NCBI GenBank assembly: GCA_022793355.1
Contig: JAAWCR010000076.1
Span: 1 to 23,101, forward strand
Reading direction: 5' to 3'
Length of the DNA: 23,101 nt
DNA from: Lawsonibacter sp.
GTDB lineage: Bacteria; Bacillota; Clostridia; Oscillospirales; Oscillospiraceae
A program made the position numbers and the translations under genes. How positions within the stretch are numbered: position 1 is the stretch's first letter; each line of letters starts with the position of its first letter. Shown piece after piece: positions 22,053-23,101 of the stretch. The notes below the pieces were generated by a model. The model made no database searches. It saw nothing but the letters and a program-made list of their open reading frames with translations, and was not told the DNA's origin.

Positions 22053-22940
22053 CTAAATGCCTCGGTTCAAGGTTTTGCGCAAACGGATTTTTCCCGCCAG
22101 AGCCTGGTCAAGCATCTCCAGAAATGTTTCCCGATCCTCCGGCAGGCCGCCCTTCAGGGGCAAATAGTTGGAGGCGTGGTTGCTGGTGAAGTGGAGAGGG
22201 GCTACATCCAGATGCTCAATTAAGAGGCGGCACTCCTCCAGTACATGGTCAGCAGAACAGACCTCGAACCGCCCAGCCAGCACATCCTCCCCCAACGGAG
22301 TGCCCTTAGCGGGGGCAAATGTCATGGCGGACAGATGCCGGGGCTTCATGGCGTTTATCATTTTGGCGGTAGACAGGATGTGCTCTTCCCAGTCTCCTCC
22401 CTCCCCGTTGGCCCCAGTCATGCCAAGAATCACAGTGACCCACAGGTCAATGCCAGCCTCCACCAGCCGCTGCCCCGCCAGAAGCATCTGCTCGGCCGTG
22501 CAGCCTTTGCGGATAAATTGCAGCACCTGTTCGCTTCCGCTCTCCACCCCCAGATAGGCCCGGGACAGCCCCGCCTCGTGGAGGGCGCGCAACTCCTCCG
22601 GCGTTTTGGACAGGGTGCTTTTCGGCCCGGCGTAAAGGGTCACCTTCTCCAGCATGGGGAATCTGTCGTAGAGCTTGCGGAGAATTTGCAGCATCTCCTC
22701 CGTCTTTATAATGATGGCGTCGCCATCCATCAGGAATACCCGCCGCAACTCCGGGCCGTAGTAGTCCCGGGCCATGTCGATATCCTCCAGAATGTCCGCC
22801 ACCGGACGGATACAGAATTTCTTCTCCTTGTACATCCCACAGAAAGTACACTGGTTGTTGGAGCACCCAATGGTGCATTGGAGCAGATAGCTCTTCCACT
22901 CCCCCGGCGGACGGTAGAGTAAATCGCTGTCGTAGCGCAT
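22053..22940 (-). CDS. Radical SAM protein of unknown substrate
   Basis: A 295-residue radical SAM enzyme. The cluster motif lies in QCTIGCSNNQCTFCGMYKEK: the cysteines at 22, 26, 31 and 34 include the radical SAM trio in the spaced form of the subfamily with IGC..N.CTFC.MYK. Downstream are the SAM-binding strand VFLMDGDAI, the AYLGVESGSEQVLQF segment typical of Elp3/HemN/MiaB-type barrels, and the VTVILGMTGANGEGG loop. No SPASM, TRAM or B12 domain is attached. Close relatives are widespread in anaerobes but, as far as I know, unassigned. The ATG has AAAGGAG nine bases upstream and lies 19 bases after the DUF951 gene, so the two are probably co-transcribed. Confidence 0.88.
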   Translation of the reverse strand: MRYDSDLLYRPPGEWKSYLLQCTIGCSNNQCTFCGMYKEKKFCIRPVADILEDIDMARDYYGPELRRVFLMDGDAIIIKTEEMLQILRKLYDRFPMLEKVTLYAGPKSTLSKTPEELRALHEAGLSRAYLGVESGSEQVLQFIRKGCTAEQMLLAGQRLVEAGIDLWVTVILGMTGANGEGGDWEEHILSTAKMINAMKPRHLSAMTFAPAKGTPLGEDVLAGRFEVCSADHVLEECRLLIEHLDVAPLHFTSNHASNYLPLKGGLPEDRETFLEMLDQALAGKIRLRKTLNRGI

Positions 22941-22959
22941 ATTGTAAAGCTCCTTTCCT

Positions 22960-23101
22960 TTATAGATTCTCCAAGCTCTGTCCGTCCCGGAAAACCTTCC
23001 TGATATTCTTCTCCACCTTGTTCCGGGGCAGCATGACCTCGTGCCCGCAGCCCTGGCAGCGCATTTTAAAGTCCATCCCCACCCGCAACACCAGCCACTC
23101 C
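22960..23101 (-). CDS. DUF951 family protein, C-terminus only (partial)
   Basis: Only the last 46 codons are in the window; the gene runs off the right edge. The reading EWLVLRVGMDFKMRCQGCGH, then EVMLPRNKVEKNIRKVF, matches the small DUF951 family (YyzM-like, about 60-70 residues) with the second half of a zinc-ribbon-like cysteine set, CQGC. The family role is not known to me; it is often found near ychF or parB-type genes in Firmicutes. The stop TAA is at 22960-22962, followed closely by the radical SAM gene. Confidence 0.8.
   Translation of the reverse strand, partial: EWLVLRVGMDFKMRCQGCGHEVMLPRNKVEKNIRKVFRDGQSLENL

Overview
The window looks like chromosomal DNA from a GC-rich, spore-forming Clostridia, most likely an Oscillospiraceae gut anaerobe of the Flavonifractor / Lawsonibacter / Pseudoflavonifractor type. 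This is inferred from the gene order nusB - TsaD-like - xseA - xseB - ispA - dxs - tlyA - nadK - argR - recN, a tyrosine T-box leader, strong AGGAGG-type ribosome binding sites, a SleB-type cell wall hydrolase and generally high GC. No ribosomal RNA or tRNA gene is present, so the genus is not proven.

Left part (1-3268), accessory in character. The minus strand opens with the first 51 codons of a CRISPR-associated Cas3 HD nuclease, so a type I CRISPR-Cas locus continues off the left edge. Next come three minus-strand genes that may form one unit: an XRE regulator with a striking uncharged glycine-rich decapeptide repeat tail, a small putative amidase, and a radical SAM/SPASM protein. A decayed AT-richer stretch (2681-3230) carries the tail of a dead methyltransferase.

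Middle part (3219-8195). A strong promoter and a tyrosine-specific T-box riboswitch control an EamA-family permease followed by tyrS. Upstream of that promoter lies a malic enzyme operon: malic enzyme, an unknown 136-residue protein, a DHFR/RibD-like reductase, and a pseudogene killed by one stop codon and one frameshift. Divergent from the malic enzyme, with its own promoter and terminator, is a sodium-dependent NSS-family symporter (8357-9790).

Right part (9835-20718). A tightly packed, translationally coupled minus-strand operon runs from nusB to a NimA-like flavin-binding protein. It joins transcription antitermination (NusB), DNA repair (XseA, XseB, RecN), isoprenoid precursor synthesis (polyprenyl synthase, Dxs), rRNA methylation (TlyA), NADP supply (NadK) and the arginine repressor. 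Upstream of it is a dead XRE regulator with two in-frame amber codons, and a small unidentified open frame.

Far right (20692-23101). A bidirectional terminator separates this from an exported SleB-type cell wall hydrolase with its own promoter and palindromic leader sites. The window closes with a radical SAM protein and the C-terminus of a DUF951 zinc-ribbon-like protein. Most genes are housekeeping; the accessory signals are the Cas3 start, the repeat-tailed regulator cluster, the T-box-controlled permease and the three decayed loci.
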